From: Nitrospira sp. ST-bin5
GTDB taxonomy: Bacteria > Nitrospirota > Nitrospiria > Nitrospirales > Nitrospiraceae
Length of the DNA stretch: 64,000 nucleotides
Reading direction: 5' to 3'
Assembly: GCA_002083555.1 (NCBI GenBank)
Contig: MSXN01000020.1
Coordinates: 62,001-126,000, forward strand
Of the stretch, positions 15,113 to 24,314 are shown piece after piece. The translations under genes and the position numbers were made by a program. The notes below the pieces were generated by a model, which was not told where the DNA came from, did not search any database, and was given only the letters and a program-made list of their open reading frames with translations. Position 1 is the first letter of the stretch; every line of letters begins with the position of its first letter.

Positions 15113-15217
15113 AGTCGGAAAAGTTAACTGATTAATTTTAGGTTGAAAATCGTCCTGACAGGAGGCCACAGATAACCCTGTTTAACCCCCACCTGTCAAC
15201 GGGAAAAACAAGCTTGC

Positions 15218-15337
15218 CAGGATACTGAAAATGCCCCCCTGCTGCGTTCTCGCCACACTCAGAGGCGCAACGTACGAAACGTACGCCTTGCCTCTTCGCT
15301 TGCTGCGGCCTTGCAGGATGGCATTTTGAGCATCCTG
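15218..15337. repeat. 120-bp palindromic repeat R1
   Basis: Imperfect palindrome running from CAGGATACTGAAAATG to CATTTTGAGCATCCTG, with a central ACGTACGAAACGTACG dyad and inner arms GCTGCGTTCTCG and CTTGCTGCGGCC. Related elements are R2 (16658-16781) and R3 (54816-54933). It lies between ribBA and the transporter gene. Confidence 0.75.
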
Positions 15338-15359
15338 TTAACAAAGTCCCCTCGCTACA

Positions 15360-16547
15360 TCAACAGGCTGGTTCAACTCGTAGCCGGAGAAACACCATCC
15401 CCCAGGCACAGACCCCGAGCCCGGCAAAGAACCAGAGCCCCGCATCATAACTCCCGGTCACCACTTTCAAACCTGAGAGCACCACCGGAAAGGCAAATCC
15501 GCCGATACTCCCGACGGCGCCGATGAGACCGGAGGCCATCCCGATCTGTTGAGGAAACTCTTCCGCCACCATTTGAAACACGACCCCGTTTCCCACCCCC
15601 ATCGCCCCGCTCGCGAGCACGATCATCGCAATGCCCATCGATTGGGAAGGACTGGTCACCGCCACAATTGATCCGACAATGAGCGGCAACACGATATATA
15701 ACACCCGCATGCCGCCACGCCGATCTGCCGCATAACCCCCGAAGGGGCGAATCACGCTCCCGACGAACCCGCAGAGCGCCGCAACCGACCCGGCAGCGAC
15801 CGCATCAAACCCATAGGTTTCATACAGCAGCATCGGGAGCACACTGCAGAGTCCGACAAATCCCCCGAAGGTAATCGAATAGAGGAAACACAACCAGTAA
15901 GCCGACCTCTGCCGCAGGAGTGTGGCTGCATGGTGCCACCATTCGATATCGCGGCTGTGCCGGTCGCCCTGCCGGCTCTCCCGGACGAGCAGGATGAATA
16001 GCACGCAGGTCAACGCGACGATCCCGGCCATGACGCCGAAGACCTGCTGCCAACCCAGCGCCTCCGCCCATCGAGGCGCGAGAAACAAAATGAGCACCGT
16101 ACCGATATTCCCCGAAGCGGCGAGCCCCAGCACAAGCCCCTGTGAGGACGGCGGATAGGCCTGTCCGGCCAACGGCAAGGCTACGGCAAAACTCGCCCCG
16201 CCCAATCCCAACAACAATGCCAGGCACCACAGCCCGATCGACGCCGGATCCGCCAGCCAGCCCCAGAGCAGAACCGCCAACTCTCCAATCAGAATCGCGA
16301 CAGCCGTATTCTTGGCTCCAAACCAATCACAGCTCCACCCTCCCAAGACGCGCAACAAAGCCCCGCCCAGCAGCGGCAACGCCACCAGCATGGACAGATC
16401 GGCCCCGGTAAGTCCGAGCGCCCGAGCCATCGGCAGACTCAGCGCCCCGATCAGCAGCCAGACCATGAAACTGACCGTGAGGTGCAGCCAAGCCCCCAGC
16501 AAAGTAGGCCAGTGGCCGCCACGCACCATCTGCCAGATATCAGCCAC
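15360..16547 (-). CDS. NarK-like nitrate/nitrite MFS transporter
   Basis: About 395 residues from a GTG at 16547 with GGAGGA 6 nt upstream; a TATAGT -10 element lies at 16572-16577. Seen: about 12 hydrophobic segments and the stretch GLGGASFAVALPLAG plus QGLVLGLAASGNIGT, which resembles the nitrate signature of the NNP (NarK/NasA) branch of the major facilitator superfamily. Likely role: nitrate or nitrite import or exchange across the inner membrane. In a nitrite-oxidising organism nitrate export or nitrite uptake would both be plausible; the sequence does not decide. The two-residue nitrate signature is not perfect, so another anion remains possible. Confidence 0.75.
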   Translation of the reverse strand: MADIWQMVRGGHWPTLLGAWLHLTVSFMVWLLIGALSLPMARALGLTGADLSMLVALPLLGGALLRVLGGWSCDWFGAKNTAVAILIGELAVLLWGWLADPASIGLWCLALLLGLGGASFAVALPLAGQAYPPSSQGLVLGLAASGNIGTVLILFLAPRWAEALGWQQVFGVMAGIVALTCVLFILLVRESRQGDRHSRDIEWWHHAATLLRQRSAYWLCFLYSITFGGFVGLCSVLPMLLYETYGFDAVAAGSVAALCGFVGSVIRPFGGYAADRRGGMRVLYIVLPLIVGSIVAVTSPSQSMGIAMIVLASGAMGVGNGVVFQMVAEEFPQQIGMASGLIGAVGSIGGFAFPVVLSGLKVVTGSYDAGLWFFAGLGVCAWGMVFLRLRVEPAC

Positions 16548-16657
16548 GCACAATCCTCCAGTAGAACGGGTCACTATAGGGGAGCCCCTTTCTCCGGCGC
16601 AACCCAAGGGGGGGGTGAGGATACGGTCGGGGCAAGAGCGATTGACCCATTACTCAG

Positions 16658-16781
16658 AGGATGCTCAAAAAGTTCGTCCAGCAAGGCCGCAGCCGATGAA
16701 AGCACCGGAGGCGTACCCTCTGGGGTACGTTGAGGATGCTTTCGAGGTGAGAACGCAGCTGACGGACTTTTTCAGCATCCT
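16658..16781. repeat. 124-bp palindromic repeat R2
   Basis: Near-perfect palindrome: AGGATGCTCAAAAAGTTCGTC at one end pairs with GACGGACTTTTTCAGCATCC at the other, and the centre GAGGCGTACCCTCTGGGGTACGTT contains GTACCC/GGGTAC. Immediately upstream of the rpoH promoter. Compare R1 and R3. Confidence 0.8.
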
Positions 16782-16793
16782 GCCGGACAACCT

Positions 16794-16821
16794 TTGTCCG
16801 GTCAGATGGTTCTGTTATAGT
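16794..16821 (+). promoter_or_regulatory. Promoter of rpoH, probably leaderless transcript
   Basis: TTGTCC (16794-16799), a 16-nt spacer and TATAGT (16816-16821). The start codon is only 9 nt beyond the -10 box and there is no Shine-Dalgarno, so the mRNA would begin at or within a few bases of the ATG. Confidence 0.55.
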
Positions 16822-16830
16822 CAGCGTCCC

Positions 16831-17835
16831 ATGAGTGGTCGCAACCCATCAGACGACGAGCCCGAGAGCGCACTGGAACCGGAGATTCTCGATCCGTCCG
16901 ACGACGAGGTGATCGAGGCTGAAGCGGCTCCCATCGTACTGGATCTCCCACAGGCCGACGGGCGCATGCCGGCCGATGCCCAGGCCGTCGCCCCCGTTAC
17001 CGGCCTTCAGCAATATCTGGCAGAGATCCGGCGCTATCCCTACCTCTCCAAAGAAGAAGAATTGCTATTGTTCCACGAATACCACGTGCAAGGCAGCCGC
17101 GAAGCCGCCGTGAAACTCATCATGGCCAACCTGCGCGTATCGGTCGCCATCGCCTCCGAGTATCTCCACACCGGCGCCGACCATATGGACCTGATTCAGG
17201 AAGGCAATGTCGGCCTGATGCAGGCGATCAAGAAATTCGACCCGGCGAAAAATGTCCGCTTCTACGCCTATGCTGCCTGGTGGTCGCGCGCCTACATTCT
17301 CCGTTACCTCCTGAATACCTTCCGGCTCGTCAAAATCGGCACCACCCAGGACCAGCGGAAGCTCTTCTACAACCTCAAGAAGGAGAAGGCCAAGCTCGCC
17401 CGGGAGGGGTTCGCGCCCGACACCAAACTCCTGGCCGACCGGCTCAACGTCCGCGAGCGCGATGTCATCGAGATGGACCAGCGGTTGGGTAATTGGGAAC
17501 TGTCTCTGGACCAGCCGATCGGAGAAGAACAGGACGGCACCCTGCTCGATGTCCTCCCCTCCCAGCAATCAGGGGTGGACGAGGTCATTGCCGACAATGA
17601 ACTCCGCACTCTATTCCGGAAGAAGCTGGCCGAGTTTGCCAAGACGCTGGACGAACGGGAAGAGGACATCCTAAGGAACCGACTCCTGTCTGAAACACCC
17701 ATGACCCTCGACGATCTGGGAGAGAAATACGGCGTGACAAAAGAACGCACCAGACAGCTGGAAGCCCGTATCATCAAGCGATTACGCGAATACATCAAGA
17801 AAGACGTCAAGGACTTCGACCGTCTGAAGATCTAG
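16831..17835 (+). CDS. rpoH: RNA polymerase sigma-32 (RpoH-type) factor
   Basis: 334 residues. Seen: an acidic N-terminal 45 residues; region 2 with VSVAIASEYLHTG..DLIQEGNVGLM and FYAYAAWWSRAYILRYL; the RpoH-box-like QRKLFYNLKKEKAKL; and region 4 helix-turn-helix TLDDLGEKYGVTKERTRQLE. It lacks the large region 1.1 of RpoD. The RpoH box and the position 270 nt upstream of groES-groEL point to a heat-shock sigma factor. I start at the ATG at 16831 although no ribosome site precedes it, because it fits the promoter and the upstream frame runs into repeat R2. The acidic tail is unusual for RpoH. Confidence 0.85.
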   Translation: MSGRNPSDDEPESALEPEILDPSDDEVIEAEAAPIVLDLPQADGRMPADAQAVAPVTGLQQYLAEIRRYPYLSKEEELLLFHEYHVQGSREAAVKLIMANLRVSVAIASEYLHTGADHMDLIQEGNVGLMQAIKKFDPAKNVRFYAYAAWWSRAYILRYLLNTFRLVKIGTTQDQRKLFYNLKKEKAKLAREGFAPDTKLLADRLNVRERDVIEMDQRLGNWELSLDQPIGEEQDGTLLDVLPSQQSGVDEVIADNELRTLFRKKLAEFAKTLDEREEDILRNRLLSETPMTLDDLGEKYGVTKERTRQLEARIIKRLREYIKKDVKDFDRLKI

Positions 17836-17951
17836 CCTGAACCCTCCACGTTCTTCTTCGCATTTTCTCTCTAGAATTCTTGATTCTCAATGGGTTATGA
17901 TTTCACCAGTCCAGCCGCTGGGATTGTAAAAGAATTTCTTTTCCCGCCCCC

Positions 17952-17979
17952 TTGACTTGGACCAGCCTCGGGCTATCTC
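17952..17979 (+). promoter_or_regulatory. Putative groESL promoter
   Basis: CTTGACTT (from 17951), a 16-nt gap and TATCTC (17974-17979), about 130 nt upstream of groES. The -35 resembles both sigma-70 and sigma-32 consensus; the -10 is a poor match to the C-rich sigma-32 box. No CIRCE inverted repeat is present, so HrcA control is unlikely. Confidence 0.4.
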
Positions 17980-18106
17980 TCGTACTGCACGGTGGCAGTC
18001 GCTCTGTCTATTTGAGGAGCGTGAGAGTCCAGCCGACGAATGTGGCTCTGCATCAAATCGTTGTAACGTTCACCACAGTTTATTCATCGCAGGAGGAGGG
18101 TTTGTT

Positions 18107-18406
18107 ATGAGCTCAGCAGCGAAAGAGAAAAAGAACCTCGCCAAGGGATTTCAACCTTTGGGCGACCGAGTGTTCGTGACCTACACCGAGGAACTGGAGC
18201 GGACCGCCGGCGGTATTTATGTGCCGGATTCTGCCAAGGAAAAGCCGCAGCGGGGTATCGTTCAGGCCATCGGCAAGAAGGTCGAGAACGTGAAGGTGGG
18301 CGACCAGGTCCTCTTCGACAAGTACTCAGGCAGCAAGCTCCGCATCGAGGACGAAGAGTGCTTGATCCTCAAGGAAGAAGACATCCTCGGCATCTTCACC
18401 AGCTAA
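18107..18406 (+). CDS. groES: Co-chaperonin GroES
   Basis: 99 residues, starting at 18107 after AGGAGGAGGG. Lid of the GroEL chamber. Seen: FQPLGDRVFVTY, ERTAGGIYVPDSAKEKPQ (mobile loop region), VKVGDQVLFDKYSG and EEDILGIF. It has a 9-residue lysine-rich N-terminal extension before the usual start of the fold. groEL follows by 40 nt. Confidence 0.97.
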   Translation: MSSAAKEKKNLAKGFQPLGDRVFVTYTEELERTAGGIYVPDSAKEKPQRGIVQAIGKKVENVKVGDQVLFDKYSGSKLRIEDEECLILKEEDILGIFTS

Positions 18407-18446
18407 TCGACAACCACGACGACGACTGAATTAACGGAGGAACCAC

Positions 18447-20087
18447 ATGGCCAAGCAACTATTGTATAGCGAGCAAGCTCGCGCGTGTATTTTGAAAGGT
18501 GTCAACCAGCTCGCGGACGCCGTCAAGGCGACCCTCGGCCCCAAGGGCCGGAACGCGATTCTGGACAAGAAGTTCGGCGCCCCGACCATTACCAAGGACG
18601 GCGTCACCGTCGCCAAGGAAATCGAACTCAAGAACCCCTATGAAAACATGGGCGCCCAGCTCGTGCGCGAAGTCGCCAGCAAGACCAGCGACACCGCCGG
18701 CGACGGCACCACCACAGCCACCGTGTTGGCCCAGGCCATCTATCGTGAAGGCGTGAAGAACATCACCGCCGGCGCGAACCCGATGGAAATTCAACGCGGC
18801 ATCAACAAGGCCGTGGAAGTGGTGATCGGCGAGCTGAAGAAGCTCAGCAAGCCCTGCCAGAACAAGACCGAAATCTCCCAGGTCGGCACGATCTCGGCCA
18901 ACAACGACAAGACCATCGGCGACCTCATCGCGGAAGCGATGGAGAAGGTCGGCAAGGATGGCGTGATCACGGTCGAAGAAGCCAAGTCGATGACCACCTC
19001 GTTGGACGTCGTCGAAGGCATGCAGTTCGATCGCGGCTACATCTCCCCCTACTTCGTGACCAACGCCGAGCGGATGGAATGCTCCGTCGAAGAGCCGCTC
19101 ATCCTCATCAATGAAAAGAAAGTCAGCAGCATGAAGGACCTCCTCCCGGTCCTCGAGCAGGTTGCCAAGATGGGCAAGCCGCTCGTGATCATCGCGGAAG
19201 AAGTCGAAGGCGAAGCGCTCGCGACCCTCGTGGTCAACAAGCTCCGCGGCACCCTCAACGTAGCGGCCATCAAGGCCCCGGGCTTCGGCGATCGCCGCAA
19301 GGCCATGCTGGAGGACATTGCGATTCTGACCGGCGGCCAGGTGATCTCGGAAGACATCGGCCTCAAGCTGGAAAACGTGAAGCTCACCGACCTCGGCCGC
19401 GCCAAGCGCGTCACGATCGACAAGGATAACACCACGATCGTGGAAGGCTACGGCGATCCGAAGAAGATCGAAGGCCGCGTGAAGCAGATCAAGGCCCAGA
19501 TCGAAGAGACGACCTCCGACTACGATCGCGAGAAGCTCCAGGAGCGCCTTGCCAAGATCGTCGGCGGTGTGGCCGTCATCAACGTCGGCGCCGCGACCGA
19601 GACCGAAATGAAGGAAAAGAAAGCCCGCGTCGAGGACGCCCTCCACGCGACCAAGGCAGCCGTCGAAGAAGGCATCGTGCCCGGCGGTGGAACGGCCTAT
19701 CTCCGTTGCATCGACGCGCTGGGTTCGCTCAAGTTGATCCCCGAGCAGCAAGTGGGTGTGAACATCATCCGCCGCGCCCTCGAAGAGCCGATCCGTCAGA
19801 TCGCGTTCAATGCCGGGATGGAAGGTTCGGTCATCGTCGAGAAAGTGCGCAACGACAAGAACCTCAGCGCCGGCTACAACGCGGCGACGGAAGAGTATGT
19901 GGACATGATCAAGGCCGGCATCATCGATCCGACCAAGGTGTCGCGCTGCGCATTGCAAAACGCGGCCTCCGTGGCGGGCTTGATGCTCACCACCGAAGTC
20001 ATGATCACCGACATCCCCGAAGAGAAGAAGGAAGCCGCCGGCGGCGGCCATGCCGGACACAACCACGGCATGGAAGGGATGTACTAA
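18447..20087 (+). CDS. groEL: Chaperonin GroEL
   Basis: 546 residues. ATP-dependent protein-folding chamber. Seen: VKATLGPKGRNAILDKKFG, DTAGDGTTTATVLAQAI (ATP/Mg2+ site), GAGANPMEIQRG-like GANPMEIQRGI, and EGIVPGGGTAYLRC. The C-terminus is GGGHAGHNHGMEGMY, histidine-rich, instead of the plain GGM repeats of E. coli, which might bind metal. It carries the ribosome site GGAGG at 18437. A strong terminator follows. Confidence 0.97.
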   Translation: MAKQLLYSEQARACILKGVNQLADAVKATLGPKGRNAILDKKFGAPTITKDGVTVAKEIELKNPYENMGAQLVREVASKTSDTAGDGTTTATVLAQAIYREGVKNITAGANPMEIQRGINKAVEVVIGELKKLSKPCQNKTEISQVGTISANNDKTIGDLIAEAMEKVGKDGVITVEEAKSMTTSLDVVEGMQFDRGYISPYFVTNAERMECSVEEPLILINEKKVSSMKDLLPVLEQVAKMGKPLVIIAEEVEGEALATLVVNKLRGTLNVAAIKAPGFGDRRKAMLEDIAILTGGQVISEDIGLKLENVKLTDLGRAKRVTIDKDNTTIVEGYGDPKKIEGRVKQIKAQIEETTSDYDREKLQERLAKIVGGVAVINVGAATETEMKEKKARVEDALHATKAAVEEGIVPGGGTAYLRCIDALGSLKLIPEQQVGVNIIRRALEEPIRQIAFNAGMEGSVIVEKVRNDKNLSAGYNAATEEYVDMIKAGIIDPTKVSRCALQNAASVAGLMLTTEVMITDIPEEKKEAAGGGHAGHNHGMEGMY

Positions 20088-20121
20088 GAACGAGCTGATC
20101 ACGCCCCGCGTGCAGCAACAG

Positions 20122-20158
20122 AAGGCCCCGGCGGGAAACCGCCGGGGCCTTCGTGTTT
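20122..20158 (+). terminator. Intrinsic terminator after groEL
   Basis: Perfect 13-bp stem AAGGCCCCGGCGG / CCGCCGGGGCCTT with a GAAA loop, followed by CGTGTTTTC. It serves groEL on the plus strand and sits 13 nt beyond the end of the convergent glnE-like gene, for which it may act too. Confidence 0.85.
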
Positions 20159-20170
20159 TCAGGGTAGGAA

Positions 20171-21886
20171 TTATTTCGAGGAGGTGATCAGTCGCATCGT
20201 CGCCTTAAGCACAGGCGACGTCTTGGATTCGTAGTAGAAAGCGCGGAAGAATTGGTTAACGAGTCCCGTGTGGCGCGTATGGTCGGCGTTGAATTGAGCC
20301 ACGCCTTTCGCCCGGTCGTCGGTGTCATAGCCCCCGCGGATGGCGCAGCGTTCGAGCTCCTCCGCTGAATCGGGCAACGCATGGGTCTGAAAATCCTGCA
20401 CCATCTGTAGCTTGTGTTCGACGTCGCGGAGAAAGACATAGGCGGCAGCCAGGTCATCCCGCTCCCGGGGCGAGATGAGCTTGTAACGGACGAACCGGTT
20501 CAGCGCGCCGAGCGTGCTCCGGTCCAACAACCCCGTCACTTTCTTCCCCGCGATCACCTGCACCGTCTGCACAAAGAACTCGATCTCGCGAATCCCGCCG
20601 ATGCCGAGCTTCACGTTGCGCCGTTCGTGACCGCGATCGACCATTTTCACATCGATCATATCCTTCACGCCCCGCACATCCTGCACAATCGCCAGCGCGC
20701 CGGAGAGATCGATCTTCTCTTTGGGCGGTCCAAAGATAAACAGCTTCACCATCTTCAAGAACGCCAGCCCGACCTCCATGGAGCCGGCCACGGGCCAGGC
20801 CTTCAGCAGCGCCAGCCGTTCCCACACGACGCCTCTCGTGGAGTAATATTTCTTGTAGTCGTCGAGCGACCGCGCCAACTGCCCGACCGAGCCTTCGGCG
20901 CGCAGACGTAGGTCCACGCGAAAGACATAGCCTTCACGGGTCTGTTCGACCAGGGCTTTCGTCAGTTCACGCGAGAGGATCTCGAAATACTCCTCGTTGG
21001 AAATGCCGACCGCACCGGGCTTCACCTTCTGCTTGCCGCGCGGCGCTTTCGTCTCCCCGTCATGGGACGCGTAGACATAGATCAAATCGACATCCGAGCT
21101 GTAGTTCAATTCATGGCCGCCGAGCTTTCCCATGCCCATCACGGCAAACCCCGTCTCCACCCACCGCCCCTGCTTCGTCTTGTGCATCGGTACGCCATAT
21201 TGCTGCCGCAGGTCGGCATCGACGATCTCGTAGGCCGCATGGATCAACAGGCTCGCCAGATCCGACAGCGAAGATGTCGTCTCCGGCACCGGCGACAGGC
21301 GCAACAGATCACGCACGCCGATGCGCAACATCTCACGCCGGCGAAACCGGCGCAGCGCCTCCAGCTTCATCTCCTTCACCGTCAGATGCGCCAGGCTCTT
21401 GTTCAGCGCGCTCTCCAATTCCTTCCGGGCAGGCGGCTTCGACAATACCGCCGCTTCCGACAGCCAATAGACCAGCATGGGATCGCGAATGACGGTAAAC
21501 GCCAGCGCATCACTGTTGCCGAAGATTGTACAGAGCAGATCGAGCATGCGCGGCGAACTGCGCAGATAGTCGAGGAAGGAGGAGCGCGTAACCTCGCCGA
21601 ACAACCGCTCCCAATGGTTCAAGGCCTGGTCCGGATCGGCGGTTCTCGAAATGGAATCCAGCAGGATCGGGAGGATCTCCGCCAGTTGACGCCGATGGTG
21701 GGGCTCACCCGCCATCGCCTGAAGATTCCGGTCGGCCTGCTCGATATCGTGCAGGTGATAGGCAGACAGAATGGTCTCAATTTGCTTGGAATCCCGCTCC
21801 GTCGCCAGCAGCACCGGACGAGGATCGGGCTTCGAGGCAACGGCCTGAGCTGGTTTCGCAGATGCTGTTTTAGGGAGACGAGTCAT
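20171..21886 (-). CDS. GlnE-type nucleotidyltransferase, single catalytic half
   Basis: 571 residues, against about 950 for full GlnE. Seen: one adenylyltransferase core, GMGKLGGHELNYSSDVDLIY (251-270) with D265 and D267 as metal ligands, FRVDLRLRAEGSVGQLARS, and the conserved GIGGIREIEFFVQ. The C-terminal part is the usual helical PII-uridylyltransferase-like domain. ELNYSSD resembles the N-terminal (deadenylylating) half of E. coli GlnE, but this is only suggestive. Full GlnE adenylylates and deadenylylates glutamine synthetase; the local glnA has the target Tyr397. It is divergent from a second GlnE-like gene 69 nt away, together making a split enzyme. A TATAAT 8 nt before its ATG suggests a leaderless transcript. 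Confidence 0.8.
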   Translation of the reverse strand: MTRLPKTASAKPAQAVASKPDPRPVLLATERDSKQIETILSAYHLHDIEQADRNLQAMAGEPHHRRQLAEILPILLDSISRTADPDQALNHWERLFGEVTRSSFLDYLRSSPRMLDLLCTIFGNSDALAFTVIRDPMLVYWLSEAAVLSKPPARKELESALNKSLAHLTVKEMKLEALRRFRRREMLRIGVRDLLRLSPVPETTSSLSDLASLLIHAAYEIVDADLRQQYGVPMHKTKQGRWVETGFAVMGMGKLGGHELNYSSDVDLIYVYASHDGETKAPRGKQKVKPGAVGISNEEYFEILSRELTKALVEQTREGYVFRVDLRLRAEGSVGQLARSLDDYKKYYSTRGVVWERLALLKAWPVAGSMEVGLAFLKMVKLFIFGPPKEKIDLSGALAIVQDVRGVKDMIDVKMVDRGHERRNVKLGIGGIREIEFFVQTVQVIAGKKVTGLLDRSTLGALNRFVRYKLISPRERDDLAAAYVFLRDVEHKLQMVQDFQTHALPDSAEELERCAIRGGYDTDDRAKGVAQFNADHTRHTGLVNQFFRAFYYESKTSPVLKATMRLITSSK

Positions 21887-21955
21887 AGCGCGGCATTATA
21901 CTGACTCAACTCATTCCGGTATACTGGGGGCCGGTTAGCCAAAGGATTCATCACG
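21887..21955. promoter_or_regulatory. Divergent promoter region between the two glnE-like genes
   Basis: 69 nt. On the minus strand TATAAT (21900-21895) lies 8 nt from the ATG at 21886. On the plus strand TATACT (21920-21925) lies 30 nt before the ATG at 21956. Shared control of both halves is likely from the geometry alone. Confidence 0.5.
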
Positions 21956-24217
21956 ATGCCCCTCGATGAACAGCTCAAGCAAGCGGTAAGCGCCCTCTGC
22001 TCCGACGTCGAGCCCGATATCCTTCAGGATTTTCTGAGCCGCATGGATCGGGAATACTTCCGCCGGTTCGAACCGGCCGTCATCGCCGGGCACGTTCGAC
22101 TCGCCGCGCACCTGACTCCCGACCATCCCTGCGAAGTCACCATTGCGGAACGGACGGATCAGCATTTTGATCTGACCCTCGTGGCCTACGACTACTTTTC
22201 CGCCTTCGCCAACATCTGCGGCCTCCTCTCCGCCTTCGGACTGAATATCGAGGAAGGCCAGATCTACACCTTCGCCGAGAGCGCCGCGCCGGCCGCAACC
22301 CGCAGCAGTTATGCAGGCGGGCCGCGTATGCGCCCCAAAGGCCGGCCGGGCTTGAGCCGGAAAAAGATCGTGGATGTCTTTCGCGTACAGCCGGGGCGCG
22401 GCATTCCCTTCGGGCCGGAGGATCACCAACGGCTCATCGGCGAACTTACCGCCTTGATGACGCAACTCGATGCCGGCGAATTCGACGAAGCGCGCCAGGC
22501 CGTGAATCGCCAACTGGTCGAACAGCTGGGCAAACGGCGCGGCTCGTTCAGCGGCCTGCTCCATACCGTCCACATCACGTTCGACAACAGCCAGTCCCCC
22601 ACCGACACGGTAATGGATATCCAATCGGACGACACGCCCGCATTTTTGTATGCCTTCGCCAATGCGCTCGCCATGCGCAACATCTACATCGACAAGGCGC
22701 AGTTCGCCATCGAAGGCGGCAAGCTGCACGACCGCTTCTACGTCCGCAACCGCCACGGGCAGAAACTCACCGACCCCGCCGATCAGCAGCACCTGCGCCT
22801 GACCGCCGTCCTCATCAAGCAATTCACCCACGCTCTCACCTGGGCGCCGGACCCGGCCAAAGCGCTCGAAGCCTTCGATCAGTTCCTCGACCTCACCGTG
22901 CAGGACACCAAGGGCAAGGCGCAGCAACAGGCCCTCGCCTTCCTCGGCGACAAGAAAACCTTCCCCCTCCTCGCCCGCCTGCTCGGCACCAGCGACTTTT
23001 TGTGGGAGGATTTTCTGCGCCGCCAGCACGGCAACCTTCTGCCACTGCTGCAACATTATCGGGACGCCCCGCTCATCAAGCCGCAAGCGGCGCTGCGCAA
23101 AGAACTCGACAAGGTCGTGGACAAGGCCAAGACCGACGAGGCCCGCAAAGAAGCCTTGAACCGGTTCAAGGATCAGGAACTGTTCCGGATCGACATGAAA
23201 CACATGGTCGAATCCTCCGGCCTCGCCGACTTCTCCCTCGCCCTCACCGAACTGGCCGAAGTCATCGTGAGCCGCAGCCTGCGCGACTGCCAGGCCAAAC
23301 TGGAGAAACAGTACGGTGCCCCGAAGCTGGCGAATAAGAAACCCTGCCCCTTTACCATCCTGGGCCAGGGGAAATTCGGCGGGCGCGAACTGGGCTACGC
23401 CTCCGACATCGAAGTCCTCTTCGTCTACGGCGGAGCCGGACGCACCAGCGGCAAACAGAGCATCGAAAACAGCGAGTACTTCGAACGGCTCGCGCAGGAA
23501 CTCCTCCAGTGGATCGAGGCCAAGGTAGAAGGCATCTTCCATCTCGACATCCGCCTGCGCCCCCACGGCGGCAAGGGCTCGCTGACCAATCCGCTCGAAG
23601 AAATCATCAGCTACTACAGCCCGACGGGATTAGCCGCGCCGTTCGAACGCCAGTCCATGATTAAGCTCCGCACCGTCGCCGGCGACACCGCCCTCGGCAA
23701 GCAGGTCGAAGCCCATCGGGATCATTACGTCTACGGCGGCGCACCCTGGGATCTCGCCACGGCGCTGGACTTGCGCCGGGCGCAATTGAAGCAACTCGTC
23801 GAGCCGGGCACGGTGAACGTGAAACACAGCGCCGGCGGCCTTGTCGATATCGAATACGCCGTGCAATATCTCCAAGTAATGCACGGGCACAAGCAACCGA
23901 TCTTGCGCACGCCCAACACGATGCAAGCTTTGGCGGGATTGGTGGAGTGCGGGTTGGTCACCAGGCAGGACGGCGAACAGTTGCGCAAAGCCTATCTCTT
24001 CATCCGCATGCTCATCGACGGCCTGCGCATGGTCCGCGGCAACGCGAAAGACTTGGTACTTCCCCCACCCGACTCAGAAGAATTTATCTTCCTAGCCCGC
24101 CGCGTCGGCTACACAACCGACGACTGGCAGGCCGGCGCCAGGCATTTACAGACGGATATTGAACAGCACATGAAGCTGACGAAAGAGTTTTTCGAGAAGA
24201 CGTTCGGCAAGGTGTGA
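21956..24217 (+). CDS. ACT-ACT-GlnE-type nucleotidyltransferase
   Basis: 753 residues with an unusual order. Residues about 72-110 (YDYFSAFANICGLLSAFGLN) and 218-275 (DDTPAFLYAFANALAMRN, then FYVRNRHGQKL) look like ACT domains of the GlnD type. A GlnE catalytic core follows: GQGKFGGRELGYASDIEVLF (470-489), LDIRLRPHGGKGSL, and AGGLVDIEYAVQYLQ. ELGYASD resembles the C-terminal (adenylylating) half of GlnE. The usual second metal Asp (SDxDL) is Glu here (SDIEV, E486). Inference: glutamine-sensing partner of the divergent single-domain GlnE, acting on GlnA. The 3' 157 nt are duplicated beyond the fic gene. Confidence 0.78.
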   Translation: MPLDEQLKQAVSALCSDVEPDILQDFLSRMDREYFRRFEPAVIAGHVRLAAHLTPDHPCEVTIAERTDQHFDLTLVAYDYFSAFANICGLLSAFGLNIEEGQIYTFAESAAPAATRSSYAGGPRMRPKGRPGLSRKKIVDVFRVQPGRGIPFGPEDHQRLIGELTALMTQLDAGEFDEARQAVNRQLVEQLGKRRGSFSGLLHTVHITFDNSQSPTDTVMDIQSDDTPAFLYAFANALAMRNIYIDKAQFAIEGGKLHDRFYVRNRHGQKLTDPADQQHLRLTAVLIKQFTHALTWAPDPAKALEAFDQFLDLTVQDTKGKAQQQALAFLGDKKTFPLLARLLGTSDFLWEDFLRRQHGNLLPLLQHYRDAPLIKPQAALRKELDKVVDKAKTDEARKEALNRFKDQELFRIDMKHMVESSGLADFSLALTELAEVIVSRSLRDCQAKLEKQYGAPKLANKKPCPFTILGQGKFGGRELGYASDIEVLFVYGGAGRTSGKQSIENSEYFERLAQELLQWIEAKVEGIFHLDIRLRPHGGKGSLTNPLEEIISYYSPTGLAAPFERQSMIKLRTVAGDTALGKQVEAHRDHYVYGGAPWDLATALDLRRAQLKQLVEPGTVNVKHSAGGLVDIEYAVQYLQVMHGHKQPILRTPNTMQALAGLVECGLVTRQDGEQLRKAYLFIRMLIDGLRMVRGNAKDLVLPPPDSEEFIFLARRVGYTTDDWQAGARHLQTDIEQHMKLTKEFFEKTFGKV

Positions 24218-24261
24218 AGCGATCCTCTGACCTATCCCCAATAACCCGCCCCTCTGACTCG

Positions 24262-24314
24262 TGAGCCGAATATGACTGCTATTCGGCTCATAAATCATTA
24301 CATTATGAGCCGAA
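24262..24314 (+). promoter_or_regulatory. Three-half-site operator of the fic gene
   Basis: TGAGCCGAATA (24262-24272), 7 nt, TATTCGGCTCA (24280-24290), then TTATGAGCCGAA (to 24314). The second and third half-sites also form an inverted pair (TTCGGCTCATAA / TTATGAGCCGAA). A -10-like TATCAT (24321-24326) follows, 7 nt before the fic ATG. The same palindrome with the same 7-nt spacer recurs at 30732-30759. Confidence 0.65.

Noticed and set aside
15113..15217. FMN riboswitch upstream of ribBA
   Set aside because: The region is only about 105 nt before repeat R1 and shows none of the conserved RFN blocks.
17836..18106. CIRCE element before groES
   Set aside because: No TTAGCACTC-N9-GAGTGCTAA inverted repeat is present.
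18459..20102. Long open frame antisense to groEL (547 codons)
   Set aside because: It mirrors the groEL codon pattern in a GC-rich gene, has no ribosome site, and its protein is low-complexity His/Asp/Leu. Shadow of groEL.
21935..23566. Long minus-strand frame inside the ACT-GlnE gene
   Set aside because: Codes for repetitive Glu/Val/Gly-rich sequence; the plus-strand gene has clear domains. Shadow.
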